55,003 nucleotides of DNA from an uncultured SAR116 cluster alpha proteobacterium (GTDB lineage: Bacteria > Pseudomonadota > Alphaproteobacteria > Puniceispirillales > Puniceispirillaceae). The translations under genes and the position numbers were made by a program. The notes beneath the pieces were generated by a model. That model did no database searches. It worked only from the letters and a program-made list of their open reading frames with translations, and was not told the DNA's origin. The DNA lies in the NCBI GenBank assembly GCA_902516825.1, contig CABXZZ010000004.1, positions 1 to 55,003 of the forward strand, given 5' to 3'. Of the stretch, positions 16,271-25,871 are shown piece after piece; position 1 is the stretch's first letter, and each line of letters opens with the position of its first letter.

Positions 16271-17335
16271 ATGAACCTTATCTCGGAAATTACCCCTTTA
16301 CCACTCTTGAGTGGATTTTTCTCAGTTTTGATTTTATGTGTGATTATTCTGGTCAGTCGGAAATGGCATTTGATATATTCAAGTGATACTGACGTTGGAC
16401 CTCAAAAAATTCATTCAAATCAAGTTCCACGCATTGGTGGAATTGCACTGCTGGCTGGATTATTGACGGCATACATCTTAAAACTGAATTTTGCCGCTGG
16501 TTTGCTCATTGGTGTTCTTCCAGTATTCTTGGCTGGAATAAGCGAAGATATCTCAAAGAAAATACCCCCTCTTTTCAGGCTTGCCGCAAGCGTTGTAAGT
16601 GCCCTAGCACTAGTATGGGTGCTATCACTTCAAATTAGTGCGAAAGGTATTCCTCTGTTACATACATTATTTAGCATTGAGATTGTTGCTTTATCAATTA
16701 CAGCTCTTGCAATTGCATTGATGGCTCAATCAATTAATATCATAGATGGATTAAATGGGTTATCTATTGGCACTTCATTAATTATGACTGGCGCAATAGC
16801 TATCATTGCACTAATGAATGGGGATTCCCCACTTGCTGAATTCAGTTTTTTCTTTGTTGCATGTTTAGCTGGTATATTGATTATGAATTTTCCTCGAGGC
16901 TTGCTTTTTCTCGGTGACGGCGGCGCATATCTTTTAGGATGCGTTATTGCTGTATTAGCAATTCTGCTAGCTGAGCGGAATGGCAATGTATCCTCTTTCA
17001 CAAGTTTGTTGATAGTTAGCTATCCAATTTATGAAGCTCTGCGTTCTTTTGTTCGCCGAACGGTAGATAAAAATACAGACTTCTTCATTGCGGATGACCG
17101 GCATTTACACAGTGTGGTTTATCGTTTTGTAACTACTTTGAATATTACAAAAAAAATGAATCCCAAGAGGCTTTGGGTGCAAAACGCTTCTGCAGCAATG
17201 AGTTGTTGGCTACTTCCTCTCATTTCAAGTGTTTTAGCAGTGTTGTTTCAATCGAACATGTATGTTCTTTTAGTTTGTCTATTACTTATCATTTTGTTTT
17301 ATGAAACAAGCATCCGAACGCTAGCCAATTCATAA
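16271..17335 (+). CDS. WecA/MraY-family glycosyl-1-phosphate transferase
   Basis: This 354-aa polytopic protein links a sugar-1-phosphate to undecaprenyl phosphate, the first step of lipid-linked glycan assembly. Family motifs are RIGGIALL near residue 55, the acidic GISEDISKK site near 93, NIIDGLNGLS near 160, FLGDGGAYLLG near 216, and the basic DDRHLHS motif near 275. The absence of MraY-specific context (mur genes) favours an O-antigen or exopolysaccharide role. Start ATG 16271 lies 4 nt after the upstream stop. Its 3' end overlaps the convergent oxidoreductase gene by 6 nt. Confidence 0.8.
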   Translation: MNLISEITPLPLLSGFFSVLILCVIILVSRKWHLIYSSDTDVGPQKIHSNQVPRIGGIALLAGLLTAYILKLNFAAGLLIGVLPVFLAGISEDISKKIPPLFRLAASVVSALALVWVLSLQISAKGIPLLHTLFSIEIVALSITALAIALMAQSINIIDGLNGLSIGTSLIMTGAIAIIALMNGDSPLAEFSFFFVACLAGILIMNFPRGLLFLGDGGAYLLGCVIAVLAILLAERNGNVSSFTSLLIVSYPIYEALRSFVRRTVDKNTDFFIADDRHLHSVVYRFVTTLNITKKMNPKRLWVQNASAAMSCWLLPLISSVLAVLFQSNMYVLLVCLLLIILFYETSIRTLANS

Positions 17336-18331
17336 TTCATCGAATTCAGAAGTTACGTCCAGGACAATCTTGCCGATATGTTCTCCTTTTTCAAGGCACG
17401 CGTGCGCTTGTGACGCTTGCGATAAAGGAAAGCGTCTAAAAATAGGTATGATTAATTTTCTACTCTCAAATAAGGGCCATACATTTCTAAGGACCTGTTT
17501 TCCTATTTCAGCTTTATAATCAATTGATGCCGGACGCAATGCAGAGCCCGTAATTGTTAATTGCTTAAACATCACTCTAGCAATATTAAGTTCTCCTATC
17601 ATCCCGTTTTGAAAGGCAATCTGAACCAATCGGCCACCAGCTGCGAGACTGGAAATGTTCTTATCGAGATATTCCCCCCCGATTATATCCAATATTACAT
17701 TAACCCCTTTTTTTTCTGTAAAACGCCGAATTTCCTCTAAAAAATCTTGTTTTTTATAGTTTATAACCAACCTGGCTCCAAGTTGATAACAGGCTTGAAT
17801 TTTTGTATCTGTACCTGCTGTGGTTATGACTTCAGCACCAAACAAATTTGCAAGTTGAATAGCGGTGGTTCCGATTCCGCTTGCACCGCCGTGAACTAAG
17901 ACTCTTTCACCTGCCAATAGTTTCGCCTGCATGAATAAATTGTACCATACTGTAAAATAAGTCTCGGGAATACATGCGGCAGCTGAAATAGCCACCCCCT
18001 CAGGAATAGGCAGAATCTGTGCTATCGGCGCACAACAATATTGTGCATATCCGCCACCTGTAAGAAGAGCACAAACCCTATCACCCACATTATAACCAAC
18101 AGCATTACTACCAAGCCTTTCTACCACGCCTGATACTTCAAGGCCTGGGATTTCACTTGCTCCTTTTGGCGGTTTATAATTTCCCTGTCTTTGAACAATA
18201 TCAGGCCTATTGACACCCGCTGAAGCGACTTTTATTAAAACCTCAAATGGTTTTGGTTCAGGTATTTCAGCGTCTTTTAAAACCAGCACATCTGGTTGAC
18301 CCGGCTCACTAATCTCTATTCTTTTCATCAT
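17330..18331 (-). CDS. NAD(P)H quinone oxidoreductase (zinc-free MDR family, PIG3-like)
   Basis: The 333-aa protein has the GroES-like N-terminal domain with AGVNRPDIVQRQGNY and PGLEVSGVVE. A Rossmann domain follows, carrying VLVHGGASGIGTTAIQLA near residue 143-160. No Zn-ligand cluster is present, matching the quinone-reductase/PIG3 subfamily. The likely reaction is NADPH-dependent reduction of quinones or enones. It starts at ATG 18331, is monocistronic, and converges on the WecA-like gene with overlapping stops. Confidence 0.85.
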   Translation of the reverse strand: MMKRIEISEPGQPDVLVLKDAEIPEPKPFEVLIKVASAGVNRPDIVQRQGNYKPPKGASEIPGLEVSGVVERLGSNAVGYNVGDRVCALLTGGGYAQYCCAPIAQILPIPEGVAISAAACIPETYFTVWYNLFMQAKLLAGERVLVHGGASGIGTTAIQLANLFGAEVITTAGTDTKIQACYQLGARLVINYKKQDFLEEIRRFTEKKGVNVILDIIGGEYLDKNISSLAAGGRLVQIAFQNGMIGELNIARVMFKQLTITGSALRPASIDYKAEIGKQVLRNVWPLFESRKLIIPIFRRFPLSQASQAHACLEKGEHIGKIVLDVTSEFDEL

Positions 18332-18511
18332 TCTCTATTTTCCAAATCAATTAGTTTTATTAGACTACCTTCTATGTGTTTTATCTATATTTTTTGATTT
18401 TTCTGAGCTATTTTATTGAATAATTGGGTGATTTATCGATTTTTTTTATTGTTTTGTCATCACATAGGATTATTAAAAAGGAAAAGTCTGAATGATGGAG
18501 TGGATGTTTAC

Positions 18512-19768
18512 ATGAGTGATGTAGTTGTAATTGACGGGGTTCGAACCGCCATAGGAAAAATGGGAGGGGCTTTATCTTCTGTAAGACCTGACGATTTGCT
18601 TGCACAAGCATATAAAGGTCTATTAGACAGAACCAACCTTGATCCTTCTCAACTTACCGAAGTTTTTTCGGGGTGTGGCAACCAAGGTGGGGAAGATAAC
18701 AGAGATGTAGCTCGCATGGCTGTATTGCTTTCTGGTATGCCGAAGGAAGTCCCTGGCGTAACAGTTAACAGAAATTGCTCTTCTGCATTGGACGCTGTAA
18801 ATATAGCTGCAAAAACTATTGCCTGTGGTGAGGGCGATTTCACGATTGGTTCTGGTGTTGAATCTATGAGCCGAGCTCCTTGGTCCTTCCTTAAACCAGA
18901 GCGAGTGCCAACTACTAAACCACCGCAAGTCTGGGATACAACTGTTGGTTGGCGATTTAACAATCCTGCATTAGATGCTCTATACCCTATTATCAGCCTT
19001 GGAGAAGGCGCGGAAGTTATTGCAGATGAGATGCAAATCAGTCGCCAAGAGCAAGACGCATTTGCTCTTGAAAGCCATCAGCGTGCAATTGATGCCATTA
19101 ATTCTGGCAAGTTCAAAAAAGAAATATGCGCTGTGCCAGTTAACCAAAGAAGAGGCGAACCTATAATTATAGATACAGATGAGCATCCTCGTTACAAAAA
19201 GACAGAGTCTGGCTACAAGCTTGCGGTTGATATGGAGAGTCTTGGGAAGCTTCCCGCTGCGTTTAAAGCAGATGGAACAGTAACCGCTGGTAATTCAAGC
19301 GGAATTAATGATGGAGCTGCTGCCCTGCTTTTAGCAAATGAAGAAGTAGCGCTCGCCAAAGGCTATAAGCCAAAGCTTAGATGGGTTGGTTCTGCCAGTG
19401 CTGGTACAGCGCCAAGCCATTTCGGATATGGTCCAGTGCCTGCAACAAAGAAATTATTGAAGCGATTTGGGTTGGGTGTTGAAGATATTGGTCTTGTTGA
19501 ATTAAACGAAGCTTTTGCTGCCCAAGCAATTGGATGTATTAGACAATTAGGATTAGATCCTGAGAAGACTAATGTGAATGGTGGTGCTATTGCACTAGGC
19601 CATCCAACTGGTTGTTCTGGCGCAAGAATTCTTGTTTCTTTAATGCATGAGATGGAAAGACGCGCTACTGATATGCCAAAAGGAAAGCCTTTTTATGGGT
19701 TGGCCACATTATGTGTTGGTGTAGGAATGGGTAGCTCCACTTTGGTGGAATGGATAGGTGAGAGATGA
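18512..19768 (+). CDS. acetyl-CoA acyltransferase (thiolase)
   Basis: The 418-aa thiolase carries the nucleophilic Cys in NRNCSSALDAVN (Cys about 89), the NGGAIALGHPTGCSGAR motif with its catalytic His, and the second Cys in LCVGVGMGSS. It cleaves or condenses 3-ketoacyl-CoA with CoA. I start it at ATG 18512 (MSDVVVIDG), preceded by GGAGTGG. The open frame from 18416 adds 32 residues unlike the family. It overlaps the CoA-transferase gene by ATGA (19765-19768), which suggests an acyl-CoA degradation unit for an unidentified acid. Confidence 0.9.
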   Translation: MSDVVVIDGVRTAIGKMGGALSSVRPDDLLAQAYKGLLDRTNLDPSQLTEVFSGCGNQGGEDNRDVARMAVLLSGMPKEVPGVTVNRNCSSALDAVNIAAKTIACGEGDFTIGSGVESMSRAPWSFLKPERVPTTKPPQVWDTTVGWRFNNPALDALYPIISLGEGAEVIADEMQISRQEQDAFALESHQRAIDAINSGKFKKEICAVPVNQRRGEPIIIDTDEHPRYKKTESGYKLAVDMESLGKLPAAFKADGTVTAGNSSGINDGAAALLLANEEVALAKGYKPKLRWVGSASAGTAPSHFGYGPVPATKKLLKRFGLGVEDIGLVELNEAFAAQAIGCIRQLGLDPEKTNVNGGAIALGHPTGCSGARILVSLMHEMERRATDMPKGKPFYGLATLCVGVGMGSSTLVEWIGER

Positions 19769-20982
19769 TTAAAAGACCATTAGAAGGCATTCGCGTTATT
19801 GGCCTTGAACAATATATGGCAGGCCCATACTGCACAATGTTACTTGCAGATGCTGGTGCAGAGGTTATAAAAATCGAGCGTCCAAAACAGGGAGACCCAA
19901 GACGTTCAATGCCACCTTTTATTGAGAAGGGTGGGGTTAAAAAGGCAGCAGGCTTCCTTGGTTATAATCGAAACAAAAAGAGCCTTGCTCTAGATGTCTC
20001 CACAAGTGAAGGTCAAGCTATTTTCAAAGATCTTTCCAAGACCGCAGATGTTGTTGTTGAAAATCTTAGGCCCGGGTCAATGAAAAAGCTTGGGCTTTCC
20101 TATGAAGATTTAAAAGCCGATAACCCACAACTTATTTGGGCAACCATCTCTGGTTTTGGGCAACTAGGTGGCTATCTTGGCCCTTATGCAAATCGTCCTA
20201 CCTTTGACATTGTTGCAGAGGCTATGAGCGGTATTATGAGTCTCGTTGGGTTTAAAGACAAACCACCATCATGGACTATTTACGGAATGGCAGATGTATA
20301 TAGCGGACTGACTACAGCTTATGGCGTTATGCAGGCATTATTCATGAGATCACAAACAGGGAGGGGTCAGTTTGTTGATTCTGCCATGTTTGATAACATG
20401 CTGTCTTTGAATGAAGCAATGATAACTTCCTATGCTGCGGCTGGGCAAATCGGAGAACGTGGAATACTAAAAAACGTATTCCCACGTGGTGCATTTAAAA
20501 CTAAAAATGGCTACATCGCTCTAAACGTTCCTGACAATCGTATCTGGACACGTTTATGCGAAGTCATGGAACGTCCAGAGCTTGTAGATACACCAGATAC
20601 AAAAACAGGTACAGAGCGAGCTGCAAATGCAGATAAGCTTCAACCAATTATTGAAGGATGGCTCGCCAACTTCGATAGAGACGAAGTTGTTGACATGCTA
20701 AATACGGCTGGTGTGCCAACTGGTCCTGTATATAACGCAGAAGAAGTATTTAATGACAAACACGTCAAAGCACGAGGAATGCTTATGCCTATCGAAGATA
20801 AGGATGTTGGTGCCACCGTGTTTGCACGCACCCCTATTCATCTCTCAATGGCACCTGAATTACCCAAAAATTCAGCGCCAAACCTTGGCGAAGATACAGA
20901 GTATGTATTATCAGAGCTTCTGGGGTACTCATCTGAAAAAACGCAGTTACTACTTTCAAAAGGTGTAGTAGATAAAAATTAG
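19765..20982 (+). CDS. CoA transferase family III (CaiB/BaiF)
   Basis: This 405-aa protein begins PLEGIRVIGLEQYMAGPYCTM, followed by LADAGAEVIKIERP, both diagnostic of class III CoA transferases. The likely catalytic Asp is in PTFDIVAEAMSG near residue 150. It moves CoA between carboxylic acids and so activates a substrate without ATP. It is coupled to the thiolase upstream and followed by a cupin gene after about 45 nt. Together they look like a route that activates and cleaves an organic acid; the substrate is not visible. Confidence 0.9.
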   Translation: MIKRPLEGIRVIGLEQYMAGPYCTMLLADAGAEVIKIERPKQGDPRRSMPPFIEKGGVKKAAGFLGYNRNKKSLALDVSTSEGQAIFKDLSKTADVVVENLRPGSMKKLGLSYEDLKADNPQLIWATISGFGQLGGYLGPYANRPTFDIVAEAMSGIMSLVGFKDKPPSWTIYGMADVYSGLTTAYGVMQALFMRSQTGRGQFVDSAMFDNMLSLNEAMITSYAAAGQIGERGILKNVFPRGAFKTKNGYIALNVPDNRIWTRLCEVMERPELVDTPDTKTGTERAANADKLQPIIEGWLANFDRDEVVDMLNTAGVPTGPVYNAEEVFNDKHVKARGMLMPIEDKDVGATVFARTPIHLSMAPELPKNSAPNLGEDTEYVLSELLGYSSEKTQLLLSKGVVDKN

Positions 20983-21028
20983 TTCTGTTTTTGGGTTGCA
21001 CTCAGAAAAAGATATGAGGGAGGATAAT

Positions 21029-21577
21029 ATGGCCTTACAAACAATTCGTGTTACCAAAGAAGAAATGAATTCGCGTATTGCTAGATTTACAGAATTAAAG
21101 GGATTTGACGGCGGACTACCTGATAGTAAACATCCTGATAGCATTCGCACATTATTTAATGTAATTGGGTTTCAGCCACCTGAAAATCAGGATCCTGCTT
21201 CATCATCCCCGGTTGGGGCGCAAGCAGCTACTTCGGCAGCAATTAAAATATCAGAAGGCTTCAATCTGGGCTATTGCAAGGCAAAACCTGGAAAAGGGCC
21301 CATGATGCACAATCATGACACAAATGAGACCTTTATTCCAATGACAGGCAAGTGGCGATGTTCTTGGGAAATTGACGGTGGTGTCGAATATTATGATGCA
21401 GACCCGTTAGATGTCATATCGTTTCCAGCGGGGGTTCAAAGGCGGTTTGAGAACATCACTTTTGAAGAGCCGGCTTCAGAACATATACTGATGTTTGTAA
21501 TTGGGGGCAACGCCCCGCAGGCCGAGTTTTCACCTGAAGCAATGAAAGAACTATCAGAGCGAGGATTATTGAAATAA
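21029..21577 (+). CDS. cupin-domain protein
   Basis: The 182-aa protein has one cupin barrel. Motif 1 is seen as PGKGPMMHNHDTNETFIPMTG (metal-binding His-x-His and a Glu) and motif 2 as DVISFPAGVQRRFEN. I start it at ATG 21029 because GGGAGG lies 7 nt upstream; the frame from 20996 lacks this. It follows the CoA transferase in the same direction and probably belongs to the same operon, perhaps as a small metal-dependent enzyme or sensor for the pathway. Its reaction is unknown. Confidence 0.8.
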   Translation: MALQTIRVTKEEMNSRIARFTELKGFDGGLPDSKHPDSIRTLFNVIGFQPPENQDPASSSPVGAQAATSAAIKISEGFNLGYCKAKPGKGPMMHNHDTNETFIPMTGKWRCSWEIDGGVEYYDADPLDVISFPAGVQRRFENITFEEPASEHILMFVIGGNAPQAEFSPEAMKELSERGLLK

Positions 21578-21598
21578 TTATAGATATTGCACTTGGCT

Positions 21599-22105
21599 TC
21601 AGCACGATTTTTTGCAGTAAGCGCTCACTATCTTTTCTATTAGGTAAGAGGAAGAATAATATGTTTTCAGCGGAATAATTTTGAGAGTAGTATGCTCCAA
21701 GCCTACTAAATCTGTGTTTCTTAAATATTCTTCTGAATAATCCCCGCCTTTCACGAATATTTCTGGCTGAAGCTCTTTCAGAACCTGATGGGGTGTGTCC
21801 TCATCAAATATTATAACACTGTCAACACATTTTAAACTGGCAATAAGCATCGCTCTGTCTTCGGCATTATTAAATGGGCGTGATGGTCCTTTTGCAAGCT
21901 TCCGAGCAGAACTATCAGAATTAACTCCTACCATTAACGAGCCGCCAAGCTGTCTTGCCGCCTGCAGATATTCAAGGTGACCCAAGTGGATCAAATCAAA
22001 AACGCCACTTGCAAATACGACCGGGACCGCACACGTGCTTTTTAAATTCAATAGATTTTTTAGACTATCTGATTGCGAAAAATCAAGAATATTAGCATTC
22101 TTCAT
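21599..22105 (-). CDS. rfaE2: D-beta-D-heptose 1-phosphate adenylyltransferase-like protein
   Basis: The 168-aa nucleotidyltransferase has the HxGH motif in GVFDLIHLGHLEYL, the strand LMVGVNSDSSARKLKG-type segment with KGPSRP, and VKGGDYSEE near the end. This matches the C-terminal domain of HldE, which makes ADP-heptose for LPS core. I start it at ATG 22105 (MKNANILDF), with AGGATGAGAGG just upstream, 4 nt after the kinase stop. The function is encoded separately from the kinase here rather than as a fusion. Confidence 0.85.
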   Translation of the reverse strand: MKNANILDFSQSDSLKNLLNLKSTCAVPVVFASGVFDLIHLGHLEYLQAARQLGGSLMVGVNSDSSARKLAKGPSRPFNNAEDRAMLIASLKCVDSVIIFDEDTPHQVLKELQPEIFVKGGDYSEEYLRNTDLVGLEHTTLKIIPLKTYYSSSYLIEKIVSAYCKKSC

Positions 22106-22109
22106 CCTC

Positions 22110-23048
22110 TCATCCTTTAACGTCTGGCAGAATATTAAGAAAAGCCTCATTTTGTGACATAATATAAGTCAGTTCAGGTATGTCCATTTGTGCACAACCA
22201 ATTTTTGTAACTGCATAGGCAGCGCAATAATTAGAAAAAGAGGCTGCGTCCGTTAGACTCAGTTGTTTGTTGCGGGCAAAGGCTAACGCGGCGATTACGG
22301 TATCTCCAGCTCCCGTCACATCATAAACTTCACTAGAAATAATCCCAAAATCACGTTTTTTATCAGGGCTATATAGTGACATCCCCTCGGCAGATTTAGT
22401 AAGAAGACAAACGTCAGCTCCAGCTTTCTGCATCAAAAATCTTACCTTTGCATCTATATCTGAATCCGGTTTTTCCAGTGTTGCATGTCGTAGCTCTTTC
22501 ATATTCGGTTTAATCAAAAAACAATTTTTATATTTACTAAAGTCTGATCCCTTCGGATCGACATATGTTTCAACTTTTTTTTGCTTTAATGCATATAAAA
22601 AATCACCAAGAAGTGGCAACAAACCCTTATCATAATCACTTATAATAACCTGATCCTTTGGGTTGATCTGAGATATTATAGATGTAAGGGCATCTTCGCT
22701 AATAGGTGCAGATTTTTTTTCTTCATCAAGTCTCACTACCTGCTGTCCTTCAGCCAGAATGCGTGTTTTTCGAGTGGAGGTTTCGGATATTTGGAAATTA
22801 TGAACTTCAATCTGTTGACTTAGAAGCAGCGCTTGAAGCATCTCTCCAGCTTCATCAGAAGCAAAACTTGTCCAAACCTTTACAGCTGTCTTAAAATCAG
22901 ATAATACGCTCGCGACATTTCCTGCACCACCAAGCCTATTTTTTTGGGAATGTATTTTAACGATTGGCACTGGTGCTTCCGGGGAAACTCTGTCGACGCT
23001 TCCACTTATGTAACAATCAAGAATAACGTCTCCAATTACGTGTATCAT
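22110..23048 (-). CDS. rfaE1: D-glycero-beta-D-manno-heptose-7-phosphate kinase (PfkB family)
   Basis: The 312-aa sugar kinase has the PfkB N-terminal region (DVILDCYISGSVDRVSPEAPVP and NRLGGAGNVAS) and the C-terminal signature YDVTGAGDTVIAALAFA, with the catalytic Asp in GAGD. These sequences match HldE domain I, the heptose-7-phosphate kinase. It is followed directly by the adenylyltransferase, so the ADP-heptose pathway is split across two adjacent genes. The DNA upstream (23049-23286) is shared with the divergent epimerase. Confidence 0.87.
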   Translation of the reverse strand: MIHVIGDVILDCYISGSVDRVSPEAPVPIVKIHSQKNRLGGAGNVASVLSDFKTAVKVWTSFASDEAGEMLQALLLSQQIEVHNFQISETSTRKTRILAEGQQVVRLDEEKKSAPISEDALTSIISQINPKDQVIISDYDKGLLPLLGDFLYALKQKKVETYVDPKGSDFSKYKNCFLIKPNMKELRHATLEKPDSDIDAKVRFLMQKAGADVCLLTKSAEGMSLYSPDKKRDFGIISSEVYDVTGAGDTVIAALAFARNKQLSLTDAASFSNYCAAYAVTKIGCAQMDIPELTYIMSQNEAFLNILPDVKG

Positions 23049-23286
23049 AGCTTATCTCGATTTAGAAGGTTTATGAACAGGTTTCTAAGGCAACCTGTCA
23101 TTTTTATGATCTGATTTCAACGATAAATCGATTATTTTTTCTATTTTTGAAATCGTAGCGCCTAATATTCGTATAGAATTTCATCGTAAAAATAGGCAAT
23201 GTCCTTTACCTGACGCTATATAAAAATTGGAATTAAGTGTTTACTATTGTAAGGATAGATAAGTTTTTATCAAATATGGGACTAAT

Positions 23287-24294
23287 ATGAAAATTATCGT
23301 TACGGGAGCTGCCGGTTTTATCGGGATGCATGTTTGCAAAAATTTACTTGATAACGGACATATTGTAGTCGGAATCGATAATATTAATGCCTATTATGAT
23401 CAAAAACTGAAGCAGAAAAGATTGGAATGCCTTTCAAACTTAAGGGAATTTACGTTTTATAAGCAAGATATCGTTAATAAGGAAGCTATTAAAGAAATTT
23501 TCGTTGAGGTACGAGCAGACTGCGTCATTAATCTTGCGGCGCAGGCGGGCGTTAGATATAGCCTAATTGACCCAGACGCCTACGGAAGCAGCAATCTTAT
23601 TGGCTTTTTAAATATACTTGAAGCATGCAGACAACAGGAAATATCGCATCTTATTTACGCAAGTTCATCATCAATTTATGGCTCAAACGATGATAAGCCA
23701 TTTAAAGAAATTCATAATTCAGATCATCCAATGTCATTATATGGCGCAACAAAAAAAGCCAATGAGGTAATGGCTCACAGCTATAGTCATTTATTCCAGC
23801 TCCCAACAACTGGACTCCGGTTTTTTACTGTCTACGGTCCGTGGGGACGCCCAGATATGGCACTTTTCTTATTTACCAACGCCATTCTTGAGAACAAACC
23901 AATTGATATTTATAATCACGGCAACATGATTCGAGATTTCACCTATATTGATGATGTGGTTCAGGCTGTTAACTTACTAGTTGAAACCCCCGCAATAGCT
24001 AACGTTGATTATAATACCTATCAGCCAGACGCAAGCACAAGTAGCAGCCCATGGCGCATTTTTAATATCGGCAATGGGCGTCCAACACCGCTAATAGATT
24101 ATATTTCTGCGCTTGAGAAAGCATTAGGCAAAAAGGCTAAAAAGAACTTTATTCCTGTTCAACCAGGAGATTTATTGGCAACCGCTGCTGACACAACAAG
24201 ACTGAAAAATTGGACTGGATTTGAGCCAACCACCTCTATAGAACAAGGGGTAGAAAATTTCGTAGAATGGTATTTGTCTTATTACAATTATTAA
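23287..24294 (+). CDS. nucleotide-sugar epimerase (UDP-glucuronate 4-epimerase-like)
   Basis: The 335-aa short-chain epimerase has the NAD-binding motif VTGAAGFIGMHV and the NAYYDQKLKQKRL stretch typical of UDP-glucuronate 4-epimerases. The catalytic pair is in SLYGATKKANE (Tyr-x3-Lys), and RFFTVYGPWGRPDMALFLF is also characteristic. It probably supplies UDP-galacturonate for surface polysaccharide, in keeping with the heptose genes it diverges from. Substrate is inferred from family resemblance only. Confidence 0.85.
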   Translation: MKIIVTGAAGFIGMHVCKNLLDNGHIVVGIDNINAYYDQKLKQKRLECLSNLREFTFYKQDIVNKEAIKEIFVEVRADCVINLAAQAGVRYSLIDPDAYGSSNLIGFLNILEACRQQEISHLIYASSSSIYGSNDDKPFKEIHNSDHPMSLYGATKKANEVMAHSYSHLFQLPTTGLRFFTVYGPWGRPDMALFLFTNAILENKPIDIYNHGNMIRDFTYIDDVVQAVNLLVETPAIANVDYNTYQPDASTSSSPWRIFNIGNGRPTPLIDYISALEKALGKKAKKNFIPVQPGDLLATAADTTRLKNWTGFEPTTSIEQGVENFVEWYLSYYNY

Positions 24295-24363
24295 GTCGCG
24301 TTTATTACTATCTGTCGAATGAATTAGTAAAAAAAATGCTTTCATTTTAGGAGAACTAAGACG

Positions 24364-25851
24364 GTGAGCAGAGTTTATCTTTCGATTGATCAGGGGACTA
24401 CGAGTAGCCGAGCGATTGTTTTTGATCTTGATTCTGGAAGCGTCGTTGCTCAAGCACGTATTGAATTTACCCAGTATTTTCCAGCTTCAGGATGGGTAGA
24501 ACATGATGGAGAGGAAATCTGGCACTCTGTTTGTAGCGTTGCCAATCAGGCCCTGTTAGAGGCAGAAAAAGCTGGTGCTAACGTCGTTGGGATTGGCATA
24601 ACCAATCAGCGCGAAACGACCCTAATTTGGGATCGCAAATCAGGCAAACCTATTCATAGGGCTATAGTTTGGCAAGATAGGCGCACCGCTAAACAGTGTC
24701 AGGAGCTTATTGCAAATGAGCATGAAGCCGAAATAACGGATAGAGCAGGTCTTGTTATCGACCCCTATTTTAGCGCTTCAAAGATTGCTTGGATTCTTGA
24801 TAACGTGGAAGGTGCGAGAGCGCGTGCTGAAAACGGTGAGCTTGCTTTTGGGACTGTTGAGACATTTCTAATCTGGCGTCTTACTGATGGGGAGCGACAT
24901 ATCAGCGACGCAACCAACGCCTCTAGAACAAGCCTTTTAAACATAAAAACAGTAAAATGGGACGAAAAATTGTGTGTGTTATTTGATGTGCCCACGACTG
25001 TTCTCCCAGAAATTGTAGATTGCGTTGGAAATTTAGGAATTGCAAAAACGGGCCTAATAAAACAGCTCCCTATTTTATCTGCTATTGGAGATCAGCAAAG
25101 TGCAGCTGTTGGTCAAGCCTGCTTTTATCCGGGCGCTGTTAAAGCGACCTACGGAACGGGTTGCTTTATGATTCTAAATACAGGAGACCAGATAATTAAA
25201 TCATCAAATCGCTTGTTAACAACTATTGGATTACAAATTAATCAGAAGCAAACTTATGCAATGGAAGGCTCGATTTTTATTGCTGGCGCTGTTGTCCAAT
25301 GGCTTCGCGATGGGATTGGCCTTCTAGATGATGCAAGCCAGTCTGAAAAAATTGCCTCTGAGCTTACAAGCAATCATGGTCTTTATATGGTTCCTGCATT
25401 TACCGGATTAGGCGCACCTTACTGGTCCCCTGAAGCAAGAGGAGCAATTTATGGAATTACCAGGGATACAGGCCCAGAGCATTTTATAAGAGCGGCGCTT
25501 GAAGCAGTTGCTTATCAAACAAATGATTTAATATCTGCTATGGCACAAGATGGCATGAGCCCCACTAATCTGAAAGTCGATGGCGGAATGGCCACCAATA
25601 ATTGGCTAATGCAATTTTTATCAGACATTATAGATATTATTGTTGAACGTCCCACGCAATTAGAAACAACCGCCCTTGGCGCAGCAATATTAGCTGGGGT
25701 GGCAGATGGCAAATTTAGTGCTATTGAGGATACTGCATTATTATGGAATCTTGATAGGCGATTCCGCTCAAATATGGCGCCTTCTGCCCGCCAGAATTTA
25801 ACTTCTGGCTGGTATCAATCTGTTATGAAAACAAGATTATCTGTTCCATGA
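24364..25851 (+). CDS. glpK: glycerol kinase
   Basis: The 495-aa protein matches FGGY glycerol kinase along its length: LSIDQGTTSSRAIVFD at the N-terminus, ITNQRETTLIWDRKSGKP near 82, GDQQSAAVGQACF near 245, and the FGGY C-terminal signature with KVDGGMATNNWLMQF. It phosphorylates glycerol to glycerol-3-phosphate in the cytoplasm. Start is GTG 24364, with AGGAGA about 9 nt upstream. No glpF or glpD is adjacent. Its stop is 20 nt from the convergent MFS gene. Confidence 0.94.
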   Translation: MSRVYLSIDQGTTSSRAIVFDLDSGSVVAQARIEFTQYFPASGWVEHDGEEIWHSVCSVANQALLEAEKAGANVVGIGITNQRETTLIWDRKSGKPIHRAIVWQDRRTAKQCQELIANEHEAEITDRAGLVIDPYFSASKIAWILDNVEGARARAENGELAFGTVETFLIWRLTDGERHISDATNASRTSLLNIKTVKWDEKLCVLFDVPTTVLPEIVDCVGNLGIAKTGLIKQLPILSAIGDQQSAAVGQACFYPGAVKATYGTGCFMILNTGDQIIKSSNRLLTTIGLQINQKQTYAMEGSIFIAGAVVQWLRDGIGLLDDASQSEKIASELTSNHGLYMVPAFTGLGAPYWSPEARGAIYGITRDTGPEHFIRAALEAVAYQTNDLISAMAQDGMSPTNLKVDGGMATNNWLMQFLSDIIDIIVERPTQLETTALGAAILAGVADGKFSAIEDTALLWNLDRRFRSNMAPSARQNLTSGWYQSVMKTRLSVP

Positions 25852-25871
25852 AAGGGATGTCGTTTTGAGTT

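Noticed and set aside
18534-18550. T-loop-like sequence GGTTCGAACC resembling part of a tRNA
   Set aside because: It lies inside the thiolase coding sequence (IDGVRTA) and no other tRNA arms can be drawn around it.
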